Shown piece by piece: positions 53,958 to 63,812 of a DNA stretch of 64,000 nt (position 1 is its first letter; every line of letters starts with the position of its first letter). Source of the DNA: JBBRHQ01 sp963738305. GTDB taxonomy: Bacteria > Actinomycetota > Thermoleophilia > Solirubrobacterales > 70-9. The DNA lies in contig CAVTVU010000007.1 of NCBI GenBank assembly GCA_963738305.1, positions 186,001-250,000 on the forward strand. The letters run 5' to 3'. A program made the position numbers and the translations under genes. Below the pieces are notes generated by a model. The model was not told where the DNA came from. It saw only the letters and a list, made by a program, of their open reading frames with translations, and did not search any database.

Positions 53958-55660
53958 GCTGGCGGCGCGAGAGGGCGTCGCGCCGGCCCTGGCTGTCGAG
54001 CGGCTCACCTACACGTATGCGCGGGCGAGCCGCGCGGCGCTCGAGCGAGGTCTCGATGGAGCTGGCGGCCGGCGAGTTCGCGGTTCTCGCCGGGAGCTCG
54101 GCGAGCGGGAAGACAACGCTGCTGCGGGCTGCCTGCGGCCTCGTTCCCCATTTTCACGGCGGGGAGATCTCCGGGTCGGTGCGGGTGGCCGGGCTCGACG
54201 CCCTCGAGTCCGGGCCCGCCCAGCTCGCCGGCGGCGTCGGCTACGTCGCCCAGGATCCCGAGGCCCAGGTGGTCTCGACCACGGTCGCGGGCGAGATCGA
54301 GCTGCCCCTGGAGCTGCGGGGCGAGGTGCCGGCCGCCCGGGCCCGGGCCGTCGAGGAGGTGGCCCTCGCGCTGGCGATCCCGCACCTGCTGGGCCGCACC
54401 GTCGACACCCTCTCCGGCGGCGAGCTGCAGCGGGTCGCCCTGGCCGCGGCGCTGGTCACCCGCCCTCGCTCGTGCTCCTCGACGAGCCGACCTCGCAGCT
54501 CGACCCGGTCGCGGGGGACGAGCTGGTCTGGCTGCTGCGGCGCCTCAACGAGGAGTGGGGGGTGGCGGTGCTCTCGGCCGAGCACCGCCTGGAGCGCTGC
54601 CTGGCTGCCGCGGACCGGGTGATCGCGATGGACTCCGGCACGATCTCCTTCGACGGCGCACCCGGGGGAGTTCCTCGCCTGGGCGATGGACGCCGAGCCG
54701 GTCGCTGGCGACTCCGTCTGCCCGGCTCTTCTCCCTCGCCGGGCATCGATCCGATTCCCGTCGGCGTCCGGGACGCCCGCCAGATCCTTTCCGCTACTGG
54801 GCGCGTTCCGGGGGGTGTCGGCGTCCCTCCCGAGCACTCGCATTCGCGCGCGCCTCCGAAGGCGGAGACCCGCCACGCCGCTCGCGCGAAGTGCGCGGGG
54901 GAGGGGTCCGGCACCCCCCGAGCACGACGGCTGCCGTGACGGCGAGGGACGTGTGGGTGGAGCTGGACGCCGGAGATCAGCCTGCGGGACGTCCTGCACG
55001 GGATCGATCTGTCGGTGCAGACGGGGTGAGCGGGTGGCGCTGATGGGACGGAACGGGGCCGGGAAGAGCACGTTGCTCCGGACCGCCGCCGGGCTTGGTC
55101 GAACCGGTGCGGGGTCGGATCCAGGTCGGCGGGGAGATGGCGCTTCTCACGCAGAGTCCGGGCGACTACCTGGTTCGCGAGCGGGTCGGTGACGAGCTGC
55201 CGCCGAAGAAGGGCGGGCGGCGTTGGATCTGATCGGCCTGGGGCACGCCGTAGACGCGGACCCGCGTGACCTCTCTGGAGGTGAGCGGCAGCGGCTTGGC
55301 GCTGGCGATCGCGCTGGCCGGTCGCATCGCCGGCTCGGTGGTGCCCGGGCTGGTCGCCCTCGACGAGCCGACCCGGGGAATGGACCGGGCCCGGCGCGAC
55401 GAGCCTGGTCGCGCTGATCGGCGATTTCGCGTCCCGGGGAGCGGCGGTGATCGTCGCCACCCACGACGTCGAGTTCGCCGCCGGCCTTCGCCGAGCGGGT
55501 GGTGCTGCTCGGCGACGGTGTCCGTGATCGCCGACGGGGCGGTCGGGGAGATCCTCTCCGGCGGCTGGTACTTCGCCACCGAGGTAGCTCGCGTGCTCGA
55601 CCTGCCCGGCGTGGTCACGCCCGAGCAGGGCGCGGCGGCGCTGGCGGAGGCGCGGGATGA
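53950..55660 (+). CDS. Fused double ECF ATPase (EcfA-EcfA') (frameshifted)
   Basis: GTG 53950 overlaps EcfT. The first ABC domain shows GSSASGKTTLLRA (Walker A), VAQDPEAQVV (Q-loop), TLSGGELQRVALAAAL (signature), LVLLDEPTSQLDP (Walker B) and AEHRLER (H-loop). After a low-complexity linker a second domain shows LMGRNGAGKSTLLRTAAGL, LSGGERQRLALAIALAG, LVALDEPTRGMDRARRDE and VATHDVEFAA. No stop plausibly separates them, so the two halves are probably one protein of about 560-570 residues. At least six indels move the frame (about 54043, 54465, 54665, 54970, 55028, 55410). It powers the ECF transporter. The exact 3' end is uncertain. Confidence 0.78.
54880..54920. repeat. Short repeated element, copy 1
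   Basis: CTCGCGCGAAGTGCGCGGGG followed by GAGGGGTCCGGCACC lies in the linker between the two EcfA domains. An almost identical stretch occurs at 57419-57454. The core CGCGCGAAGTGCGCG is an imperfect palindrome. Confidence 0.65.
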
Positions 55661-56270
55661 GCTGGGAGGCGTGGAGCTTCGTCGTCGCTCGGGGCGGTCC
55701 TGCTGGGCGGCTTCGCCTGGTACGAGCGCTCGCGGCCCCCGTCGCAGGTGGTCGCACTGGTCGCGGCGCTGGCGGCGCTGGCGGTGGCCGGGCGCCTCGC
55801 GTTCGCGGCGATACCCAACGTCGTCGCCACGACCGACATCGTCCTCTTCTCGGGCTACGCGATCGGCCCGGCGCCCGGGTTCGCCGTCGGTGCGCTCGCC
55901 GGCCTGGTCTCGAACTTCTGGCTCGGGCAGGGTCCCTGGACCCCATGGCAGATGGCCGCCTGGGGGCTCTGCGGCGTGTTCGGCGCGCTCCTCGCCTGGC
56001 GCGGGCCCGCGGATGGGCCGGATCGGCCTCGCCGTCGCCTGCGGCTTCGCCGGGGTCGCCTTCGGGGCGCTGATGAACTTCTCGCTGATGGCGAGCTACG
56101 GGGGCGAGCTGTCCCTCGAGCGCTTCGCGGCGCTCGAGACCCGGGCGATCCCCTTCGACGCCGCCCACGCGATCGGCAACGTCACGCTGGCGTTGATCGC
56201 GGGGCCGGCGATGGTGCGGATGCTGGTGCGCTTCAGGGAGCGCTTCGAGTGGAGGAGGCGCGGCGCGGAG
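55657..56270 (+). CDS. ECF transporter S component, probably for cobalamin (frameshifted)
   Basis: Begins MSWEAWSFVVA at ATG 55657 and runs through about six hydrophobic segments: VVALVAALAALAVAGRLAFA, ATTDIVLFSGYAIGPAPGFA, GALAGLVSNFWLGQGPWTPW, GLAVACGFAGVAFGALMNFS and a final VTLALIAGPAMVRMLVR. Size and segment pattern match membrane S components. The riboswitch upstream implies that the ligand is cobalamin or a precursor. Indels lie near 55690 and 56010, and no stop is readable before the next start, so the boundary with the barrel gene is approximate. Confidence 0.7.
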
Positions 56271-57627
56271 ATGGCCGGCGCGGGCGCCTCCGCGGCGGCT
56301 GCTCGCGGCGATGCTGGTGCCGCCCTGGCGCTCGGCGCACTCGCCGCCCGGCCGCGCGAGCGGCCGGCCGGGCGGCGGGCTGCGCTGGCTGGCGCGCGCC
56401 CAGAACGCGCGACGGCGGCTTCGCCTCCTCGCCCGGAGCCGACTCGAGCGTCTCGATCACCGGCTGGGCGATGCTCGGGCTGGAGGCGGCCGGCCGCAAC
56501 CCGCTCGATCTGGAGCGCCGGCGGAAGCTCGCCGATCGACTTCCTCCGCCGCAACTCGGAGGGGATCGGCAGCAGCGGTGACCTCGCGAGGACCGATCCT
56601 CGCGCTGGAGGGCGCCGGGGTCAGCCCGCGCCGATTCGCGGGGCGCAACCTGGTCGCCGAGCTGCGCCGCAGGCGGCGTGGCAACGGCTCCTTCGAGAAC
56701 TGGCCCAACGCGACCGCCTTCGCGGTCCTCGCCCTGCGGGCGGCGGGCGCCGGCGGAGGCCCGCCTGGCCCGCTCGCTCCGCTGGCTGCGCCGGGTCGCA
56801 GAACCGAGACGGCGGCTGGGGGGTCGTGCCCGGCGCGCCCAGCGACCCCGACTCGACCGGCGCCGTGCTGCAGGCGCGTCAGCGCCGACCGCAGCGTTCG
56901 CAGGGCGATCCGCTACCTGCGCCGCGCCCAGGTCGCCGGCGGCGGCTTCCGCGCTCGGCGGCTCGGGCGTCGTCAATTCCCAGTCGACCGCCTGGGCGGC
57001 CCAGGGGATGCTGGCCGCAGGGGTGCGGCCGCGCCGCATCCGCGCGGGCGGCCGCGACGCCCTCGGCTACCTCTCCGCGCGCCAATCGCGCGACGGCCAC
57101 TACCGCTACTCGAGGCAAAGCGACCAGACGCCGATCTGGGTGACGGCCCAAGCCCTGGTCCCGCTCTACGGCAAGACCTACCCGCATGACCCCCGTCCCC
57201 AGAGCGCAAGCCGGCAAGAAGCCAGCACCGCGGCGACATCACAGGCCAGGGGGCTCGCAACCGCCGACCACGGCCCTCCTGCCGTCGCGGGAGCACCGAC
57301 GGCCTCGATCCCGGCGACGCGTGCGATCCGGGCGCATCGACCAAGGCGGTGCCGGCGCCCCTCTCCACCGCACTCAGCATGAGCGCGCCGCCAGGCCAAG
57401 CGGAGACCAGGAGCGCCCCTCGCGCGAAGTGCGCGGGGGGGAGGGGTCCGGCACCGCCTCGACGGCAGGCGCCCGAATCGAAGACCGGTCGGCGGCAAGC
57501 AGACCTCGGCGGAGACCGAACCTGCCGGCGGCGGGGGCGTGCGCGGCGCCACTCGGGATCGCTCTCGCAGCCGCCGGCCGCGGTGACGGCCCTGGTGGTG
57601 GCTCGTGCGCCGGGCCGCGGCGGGTAG
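56271..57627 (+). CDS. Surface-anchored alpha/alpha-barrel protein (prenyltransferase/squalene-cyclase repeats) (frameshifted)
   Basis: Segments in three frames join into one protein of about 450 residues. It has an N-terminal hydrophobic leader (RRLLAAMLVP). Several QW/prenyltransferase-like repeats follow: DGGFASSPGADSSVSITGWA, MLGLEAAGRNPLDL, NGSFENWPNATAFAVLALRA, NRDGGWGVVPGAPSDPDSTG and GGFALGGSGVVNSQSTAWAA. A P/R-rich linker and a C-terminal membrane helix (PLGIALAAA, AVTALVVAR) end at TAG 57627. The fold is an alpha6/alpha6 barrel, as in the N-terminal domain of transcobalamin/intrinsic factor. The acidic DxDD motif of true squalene cyclases is not seen. In this operon a cobalamin-binding surface role is more likely than terpene chemistry. 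At least six indels. Confidence 0.72.
57419..57454. repeat. Short repeated element, copy 2
   Basis: CTCGCGCGAAGTGCGCGGGG followed by GGGAGGGGTCCGGCACC lies in the linker of the barrel protein gene. The flanks (GCGGAGACC upstream) also resemble copy 1. Confidence 0.65.
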
Positions 57628-57648
57628 CTCCCCGATACGCTCGTCCCC

Positions 57649-58162
57649 GTGGAGGTGGAGACCGCGATCCGGACGCGGCGAACGCACAAGGCGTTCGCCC
57701 CCGAGCCGATCTCGCCGCGAGGACCTCGAGCAGCTCCTCGACCTGGCCCGCTGGGCGCCCAACCACCATCTCACTGCGCCCTGGCGCTTTCGCGTCGTCG
57801 GCCCGGAGGCGCTCGAGCGGCTGAAGTCGGCGGCGGGCCCCGAGGGCGCCGCGAAGCTCGACCGCGCTCCCACCCTGATCGTCGCCTCCTGCGTGCTCGA
57901 GCGGCGACCCGGTTCAGGACGAGGAGGACCTGCACGCCACCGCCGTCGCCTCCTACATCGTCCTGCTGGCGGCGCACGGCCGGGGACTCGCGGGCTACTG
58001 GCGGACTCCCGGGTTCCTGCGCTCCGAGCGAGGGCCGCAGCGCGGTCGGCCTCGGCGAGGAGGAGCGCTTCGTCGGGCTGATCCATCTCGGCCGCCCGCG
58101 CCAGCAGCCCCAGCCGCCCGAGCGGCCCCCGCCTCGGCCGACGCGTCACCTACCTGGACTGA
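57649..58162 (+). CDS. Nitroreductase family protein (frameshifted)
   Basis: GTG 57649 lies about 8 nt after a TACGCT -10-like site. Readable pieces are MEVETAIRTRRTHKAFAPEP, EDLEQLLDLARWAPNHHLTA, PWRFRVVGPEALERLKSAAG, DLHATAVASYIVLLAAHGRG, AVGLGEEERFVGLIHLG and a final VTYLD before TGA 58162. This is the FMN-dependent nitroreductase fold (about 170 residues). The B12-lower-ligand enzyme BluB belongs to the same superfamily, but nothing specific to BluB is visible and a promoter separates the gene from the B12 operon. Three indels. Confidence 0.7.
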
Positions 58163-59847
58163 TGCTCTCGCGGGGGCAGGCAATCGAGGCGATCGCTGGG
58201 GAGCGCTTCGAGGTGCGTGGTGATCGGCGGCGGGATCACCGGCGCCGGGGTCGCCCTCGACGCCGCCTCGCGCGGCTACTCGGTCGCCCTGCTCGAGCGC
58301 GACGACTACGCGTTCGGCACCTCGAGCCGCTCCTCGAAGATGGTCCACGGCGGCCTGCGCTACCTGCAGAACTTCGACCTCGGCCTGGTCCGCGAGGCGC
58401 TGCTCGAGCGCCAGCTGATGGTCCAGCTGGCGCCGCATCTCGTCTACCCGACGCCTTTCCTGGTCCCCGCGCTTGGCGAGGAGCGGCGCGATCGCAAGAT
58501 CGGGATCGGGCTCAACATGTACGACGTGATGGCGACCACCCGGGTCGGGCGGAGCCGCCGCGAGAAGCGCTCCTCCAGGGACGGGGAGGAGGACTTCTTC
58601 TGGTCTCCGGAGCGCCACCGCACGATCGAGGGGGAGGAGGTGGCCGAGATGGTCCCCGCCCTGGCCGGCCGGGACCCGACCGCCGCCTACCTCTTCTACG
58701 ACTGCCAGACCGACGACTCCCGGCTGGTGCTGACGATCCTCGGCGAGGCGGAGCGCTACGGCGCGGTGATGCTGAACGGGGCCGGGCGTCACCGAGGTGC
58801 TCGAGCGCGACGGGCGCGCCGGCGGGGTTGCCTTCACCGAGGCGGAGAGCGGCGAGCGGATCGAGGTCGAGGCGGAGAACGTCGTCAACGCGACCGGCGT
58901 CTGGGCCGATCAGCTGCGGCCGGAGGAGGTCGTCGAGGAGGAGGACGTGCCGCAGGATCTCCCCCAGCCGCGGCACCCACATCGTCGTCGACAGCGAGCG
59001 TCTGCCGATGGGCGAGGCCGCCTGCATCGTCCCGGCCGGCGAGGGCCGGGCGATCTTCGCCCTGCCCTGGTACGGGCGGACCCTGGTCGGGCACCACCGA
59101 CAACGACTATGACGGCGACATCGCCCACCCGAAGCCGGCGCAGGACGACATCGCCTACCTGCTCGAGGCGATCAACGCATTCTTCGCGACCTCGCTGACC
59201 GATTCCGACATCAGCGGCGCCTACGCGGGCGTCAGGCCGCTGATCTCGACCGGCGATCCGCGCAAGTCGGTCGACATCTCGCGCAAGGCGGAGCTGTATG
59301 AGACCTCCTCGGGAATGCTGACGATCACCGGCGGCAAGCTGACCACCTGGCGGCGGATGGCGAAGCAGACCGTCGACCGCCTGGTCGAGCGCGAGGGCCG
59401 CGAGGCGCCCTGCTCGACCGCGGAGATCCCGCTCGGGATGGAGGCCGGGCCCGAGGACCTGGAGGCCCCGCCGGGGGTGGGGGAGGAGGCGGTGCGCCAG
59501 CTCGCCTTCCGCTACGGCCACGCCGCCCGCGACGTCCTCGCCCTGGCCCGCGAGCAGCCCGCACCTGGCCGAGCCGATCGTCGAAGGGCGACCGGACCTG
59601 CTGGCCGAGGCGGCGATCGCCGCCCGGCACGAGCAGGCCCGCGGAGTCGCCGACGTGATCCTGCGCCGCACCCGCCTCGGCCTGCTCGCCGCCTCGCAGC
59701 TGCGCGATGCGGACTCGGTGCGGGCGGTGGCCGAGGCGATGGGGGCGGAGCTCGGCTGGTCGAGTCGCGGATCGCCGCCGAGGCGGAGGCTTGGCCCCCG
59801 GTGGCGGCCGAGGAGGGCATCGATCCCGGCGAAGGCGCTCGGGATAG
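58162..59847 (+). CDS. glpD: Glycerol-3-phosphate dehydrogenase, FAD-dependent (GlpD) (frameshifted)
   Basis: ATG 58162 shares its A with the nitroreductase stop. FAD motif VVIGGGITGAGVALDAASRG, FGTSSRSSKMVHGGLRYLQN, YLFYDCQTDDSRLVLTI, AENVVNATGVWAD, GTHIVVDSERLP, RPLISTGDPRKSVDISRKAE and TITGGKLTTWRRMAKQTVD are all GlpD signatures. A C-terminal helical domain follows (EQARGVADVILRRTRLGLLA). It oxidises glycerol 3-phosphate to dihydroxyacetone phosphate at the membrane. At least five indels (about 58220, 58785, 58968, 59092, 59565). The 3' end is approximate. Confidence 0.88.
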
Positions 59848-59850
59848 GGT
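59845..59850 (+). promoter_or_regulatory. -10 element, leaderless promoter
   Basis: TAGGGT ends 8 nt before ATG 59859 of the epimerase gene. Confidence 0.42.
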
Positions 59851-59858
59851 GCAGGCTG

Positions 59859-60758
59859 ATGCGGGTCCTCGTCACCGGCGCGAGCGGGTTCCTCGGGGGC
59901 GCGGTCTGCCGGCGAGCTGAGCAGGCGCGGCCACGAGCCGGTGGCGCTCGTGCGGCGCCCGGGCTCTGGGCCGGGCGGGGTCGAGGAGGTGCGCGGCGAC
60001 CTGGCCGACGAGGGAGCCCTGCGGGCGGCGCTCGAATCTGCCCGCCCGGAGGTGGTCGTCCACCTGGCGGCGGAGATCGCCTCGCAGCGCGACGCGAGGC
60101 GGATCGAGGAGGTCAACGTCGGGGGCACCCGGCGCCTCCTGGATGCGGCCGAGGCGACTGGGAGCTCGGCGCGTCGTCTTCGCCTCGACGGTGGTCACCG
60201 GCGACGCCCACGGCGCGCTGCTGGAGGAGACGAGTGCGCTCCCGGTCGAGACGGCCTACGGGCGCTCCAAGCAGGAGGGAGAGCGCCTGCTCTCCGAGTC
60301 GTCGCTGGAGGGGGTCGTGCTGCGGCCATCCCACGTCTACGGCCCGGGCGGGTGGTTCGAGAGCGAGTTCCTCGCCCGGCTGCGGGCACCGGGGCGCTTC
60401 GCGGTGATCGGCGACGGCCGCAACCTCTGGGACGTCGTCCGCGACGTCGACGTCGCCGCGGCCTTCGGGTTGGCGGTCGACGAGGCAGCGCCGGGATCCA
60501 CCTACCACGTCGTCGACGACGAGCCGATCGCCTACGGCGACTTCGTCGCGCCTGATCGCGGCGGAGATCGGGACCGGCCCACCCCGCCGGGTGCCGGCAT
60601 GGGTGGCGCGGATCGTCGCCGGCGCCGACCCGGTGAGGGCCGTGACCCGCTCGGCGCGCTCCTCCAACGCGCTGATCAAGCGGGAGCTCGGCTGGGAGCC
60701 GGAGTTCCCCACCGCCGAGCGCGGGATCAGGGACGCCGTCGCGGCAATGGCCAGTTGA
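59859..60758 (+). CDS. NAD-dependent epimerase/dehydratase (extended SDR) (frameshifted)
   Basis: Begins MRVLVTGASGFLGGAV, a Rossmann TGxxGxxG motif. Next come VVVHLAAEIAS, NVGGTRRLLDAAEATG, VVFASTVVTGD, the catalytic YGRSKQEGE (YxxxK) and VVLRPSHVYGPGG. A C-terminal RELGWEPEFPTAERGIRDAV ends before TGA 60758. It is about 295 residues. It is a sugar-nucleotide or related epimerase/reductase; the substrate is not readable. Three indels (about 59912, 60165, 60550). Confidence 0.8.
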
Positions 60759-60760
60759 AA

Positions 60761-60766
60761 TATCCT
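60761..60766 (+). promoter_or_regulatory. -10 element, leaderless promoter of the Rho-like gene
   Basis: TATCCT ends 9 nt before ATG 60776 and starts 3 nt after the epimerase stop. Confidence 0.45.
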
Positions 60767-60775
60767 GCCGGCTCG

Positions 60776-62098
60776 ATGACCCGGGCAGAGCTGGAGTCCA
60801 AGCACATCGCCGAGCTGCACGCGCTCGCCGCGGAGGCGGGGGTGCCGCGATACCGCGGGATGCGACGCGAGCAGCTGGTCGAGGCGCTGCTCGGCGGGAC
60901 GAGGAGACGCGGCGAGGGCGAGGAGCAGGGGGCGCCGCGGCGCGGCCGCCGTCGGCGCGGCGGGCGCGGGCGCCGGCGCCGCGAGGCGGGAAGGCGGCGG
61001 AGGCGGAGCCCGAGGAGGCGCAAGCGGAGGACGGGGGAGGAGGTCGACCGGCGTGCTCGACGTCGTCGCCCAGGGTCACGGCTTCCTCAGGCTCGGCGGC
61101 CTCGACCCGCGGTCCGGTGACGTCTACGTCTCCGCCTCCCAGATCCGGCGCTGTGAGCTCCGCGCCGGCGACGAGGTCAGCGGCCCGGCGCGCGAGCCGC
61201 GCCGCGGCGAGCGCCACCGCGCCCTGATCAAGGTCGACCGCGGTGAACGGCGCCGAGCCCCGCGCGGAGCGGGGGGCCGATTTCGAGGAGCTGGTCCCGG
61301 TCGCGCCCCACCGGCGGATCGCGCTCGAGATCGAGCCCGCCGACGTCCTGGTGCGGGCGGCGGACCTGCTGGCGCCGCTCGCCTACGGCCAGCGGGTGCT
61401 GGTGCGCGCGGCGCCGCGCTCGGGGCGGACGACCCTGCTGCGGGGGTCTGGTCAAGGCGATCGCCGCGGCACCGGAGCCCCCGGGGATCGTCGTCCTGCT
61501 GGTCGACGAGCGCCCGGAGGAGATCACCGAGTGGAGGCGCGGAGCGCCGGTGCGGCGGAGATCGCCGCCGCCGCCGCCGACCTCGAGCCCGCCGACCAGG
61601 TTCGCCACGCCGAGCTCGCGGTGGCGCGGGCGAAGCGGCGCGCCGAGTCCGGCGAGGACGTCGTCCTGATCGTCGATTCCCTGACCCGGCTGGGGGTCGC
61701 CTACGGGGATCCGGCCGCGGTGAAGCCGGTGTTCGGGGCCGGGCGGGAGACCGAGGAGGAGGCCGCCGGCTCGCTCACCGTGATCGCCACGGTGCTCGGC
61801 GGGACCGAGGACTCGACGATGCCCTGGCGGCGGTCGAGACGACCGAGAACGTGCTGCTCGCGCTCGACCCGGGGCTGGCCGCCGCCGGGATCGTCCCGGC
61901 GCTCGACGTCGCCGCCTGCGCGGTCTCGGGCGAGGAGTCGCTGCGCACCGAGCCCGAGCTGGCGGCGGCGCGGCAGACTGCGCGGGGAGCTTCACGGCCG
62001 CTCCGCGGCGGAGGCCGCCGCGCTGCTGCGCGAGCGGATCGAGGCCAGCCTCCAACGCCGAGCTGCTCTCGGACTTGAGGAGGGCTCAGCGCCGGTAG
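60776..62098 (+). CDS. Rho-like transcription termination factor, divergent (frameshifted)
   Basis: A Rho N-terminal domain comes first (ELESKHIAELHALAAEAGVP, RGMRREQLVEALL). An Arg/Gly-rich insertion and the cold-shock-like RNA-binding domain follow (GHGFLRLGGLDPRSGDVYVS, ASQIRRCELRAGDEVSGPAR). The ATPase core shows VLVRAAPRSGRTTLLRGLV, LLVDERPEEITEWRR, VVLIVDSLTRLGVAYGDP and FGAGRETEEEAAGSLTVIAT. The C-terminus is NAELLSDLRRAQRR before TAG 62098. It is about 440 residues. The Walker A loop has Arg (SGRTT) where Rho has Lys (AGKT). It may be a second, specialised Rho. Indels near 61045, 61245, 61448, 61537, 61818, 61980. Confidence 0.75.
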
Positions 62099-62553
62099 GC
62101 GATCCGCCGCCAGGAAGGCTCGCGGGAGAGCTCGATCAGCTCTGAGCTGCGGTCGGGCTGGACGTAGCCGAAGGTCTGGCTCTCCTCGTCGAAGATCACG
62201 TCGAGCTCGCCCTCCTTGACCCGCTGGTCGAGCCAGGCGCCGCGGAAGACGAGGCGGCGGATCCAGTGCACGAGGCTGCGGTTGGCGGGGCCGACCAGGT
62301 CCTCCCAGTTCTCGTTGATGTGCTCGCCGAGCGGCGAGGAGGGCTCGGCGATCTCGCCGCTGACCGCGAGGTCGAGAAGGTCCTCCAGCTCGAAGCGGCT
62401 CAGCCCCTGATCGACGAACCCGAGCTTGACCGCGGCCTGCTCGACCCGCTGCGCGAAGTCCTCCTCGTTGAAGGAGAAGCGGAGCTCGCCGTACTCCAGG
62501 ACGTAGTCCGAGCCGGATTCGTAGTTCCCTCTTCGGGTCGTCTTCTTATCCAC
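62086..62553 (-). CDS. Conserved-looking hypothetical acidic protein (155 aa)
   Basis: An intact minus-strand ORF beginning MDKKTTRRGNYESG. It is acidic and mostly helical: LRFSFNEEDFAQRVEQAAVK, FELEDLLDLAVSGEIAEPSS, NENWEDLVGPANRSLVHWIR and GELDVIFDEESQTFGYV. It has no signal peptide or membrane segment. Its 3' end overlaps the 3' end of the convergent Rho-like gene by about 13 bases. The function is unknown. It is one of the few frame-intact genes in this stretch. Confidence 0.6.
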   Translation of the reverse strand: MDKKTTRRGNYESGSDYVLEYGELRFSFNEEDFAQRVEQAAVKLGFVDQGLSRFELEDLLDLAVSGEIAEPSSPLGEHINENWEDLVGPANRSLVHWIRRLVFRGAWLDQRVKEGELDVIFDEESQTFGYVQPDRSSELIELSREPSWRRIAYRR

Positions 62554-62675
62554 GTCGAAGCCTTGTCTGCTCCGCCGTGATCTCCGGCCGGGGCAGGTCG
62601 CATCATGCCGATCATCCTATTGGTGCGCGTGCCTGGGGTACGCACTGAACGAGGGTTTGCACTGCGGGCGGATCC

Positions 62676-63067
62676 TTGCGCCACTCCAGCCTCCGAGGGG
62701 CGAGGCCGGAGCCCGCGGATGCTTGGACGAGGGTGGCCTCCGGCAGGCCACCGAGAAGGTTCCGCCGGCTCCCCCGGCGGCGGATCGCCGGCCGGGAGGT
62801 GCCGGTCGCGGAGGGCCTTGGCGCCCGCCTGCTCGGCCTGGCGCTGCTGCCCGCGGAGCGGGCCGGCCGCGGGCTGCTGATCCCCCGCTGCTCGAGCGTC
62901 CACACCTTCGGGATGCGCTTCGCCCTCGACCTGATCTTCCTCGCCGGGAGCGGCGAGGTGCTCGCCGTGCGCCGGGCCGTGCCCCCGGTCGATTCGTCCG
63001 CTGCCGCGGCGCTGAATCGGTGCTCGAGCTACCCGCGGGTAGGCTCGGCGCTCTGCGCGGCCGGTAG
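62676..63067 (+). CDS. DUF192 family protein (one frameshift)
   Basis: The core VAEGLGARLLGLALLPAERA, GRGLLIPRCSSVHTFGMRFA and LDLIFLAGSGEVLAVRRAVP is the DUF192 fold. Its expected end RFVRCRGAESVLELPAG is in the next frame after an indel near 62990, stopping at 63067. DUF192 proteins are small beta-barrels of about 110-150 residues with unknown function. The start is uncertain; TTG 62676 is only one possibility. Confidence 0.6.
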
Positions 63068-63097
63068 GGGGAGAGGCCGCGCTCGGCTTAGGGGCCC

Positions 63098-63812
63098 ATG
63101 CTTCCCGAGCGCAAGGAGATCGCCACCGTGGTCGTCTGCGAGGACGACGAGGCGACCCTGGAGCTGCTCTGCGATCACCTGACCGCCGACCGCTTCGAGG
63201 TCCTGCCGGCGCCCTGCGCATCCGACGCCCTGCGCCTCGCCAGCTACAACCATCCCGACCTGATGGTCCTCGACCTCGGCCTCCCCGACGCCGGCGGGCT
63301 CGACGTGCTGCGCGAGATCCGCGAGGCCGACGGCGTCGCGGCCCGCTTCGACCCCTCGCTGCCGGTGATCGTCGTCTCCGGCGCGGGGCAGCGGCGAGGA
63401 CCGGGTGCGCGGCTTCGACAGCGGCGCCGACGACTACCTGGTCAAGCCGATCCACTACCCCGAGCTCCGCTCGCGGATCGTCGCGATCCTGCGGCGGCGG
63501 CGCAACGGCCGCCACGGGCCCTGCCGGGTCGGCGAGATCCTGATCGACCCCGCCCGGCGCACGGTCCGGGTCGGCGATCGAGACGTGGAGCTCTCCAACA
63601 AGGAGTTCTCGCTGCTGCGGGCGCTGGCGGCCGATCCGACCCGGGTCTTCACCAAGGAGGAGCTGCTGCGCGACGTCTGGGGCTACCGCTCGCTGGGGCG
63701 CACCCGGACGCTCGACTCGCACGCCAGCCGCCTGCGGCGCAAGCTCGACCCCGAGCACGGCCGCTTCGTCGTCAACTGCTGGGGCGTCGGCTACCGCCTG
63801 ATCGACGGATGA
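63098..63812 (+). CDS. OmpR-family response regulator (one frameshift)
   Basis: The receiver domain starts VVVCEDDEATLELLCDHL (acidic pair DD). The phosphoacceptor Asp is in MVLDLGLPDAGGLDVL, with VIVVSGAG and the conserved Lys in DDYLVKPI. The C-terminal winged helix shows VELSNKEFSLLRALAADPTR, VFTKEELLRDVWGY and a final GVGYRLIDG. It is about 237 residues. One indel near 63395 moves the frame between the two domains' linker and ADDYL. It overlaps the following histidine kinase by ATGA, so they form a two-component pair. The target is unknown. Confidence 0.88.

Noticed and set aside
56271..57627. True squalene or terpene cyclase
   Set aside because: No catalytic DxDD motif is seen, and the gene is within a B12-riboswitch operon with a C-terminal membrane anchor.
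57649..58162. BluB (dimethylbenzimidazole synthase) as part of the B12 locus
   Set aside because: The readable motifs are those of general nitroreductases, and a separate promoter-like box precedes the gene.
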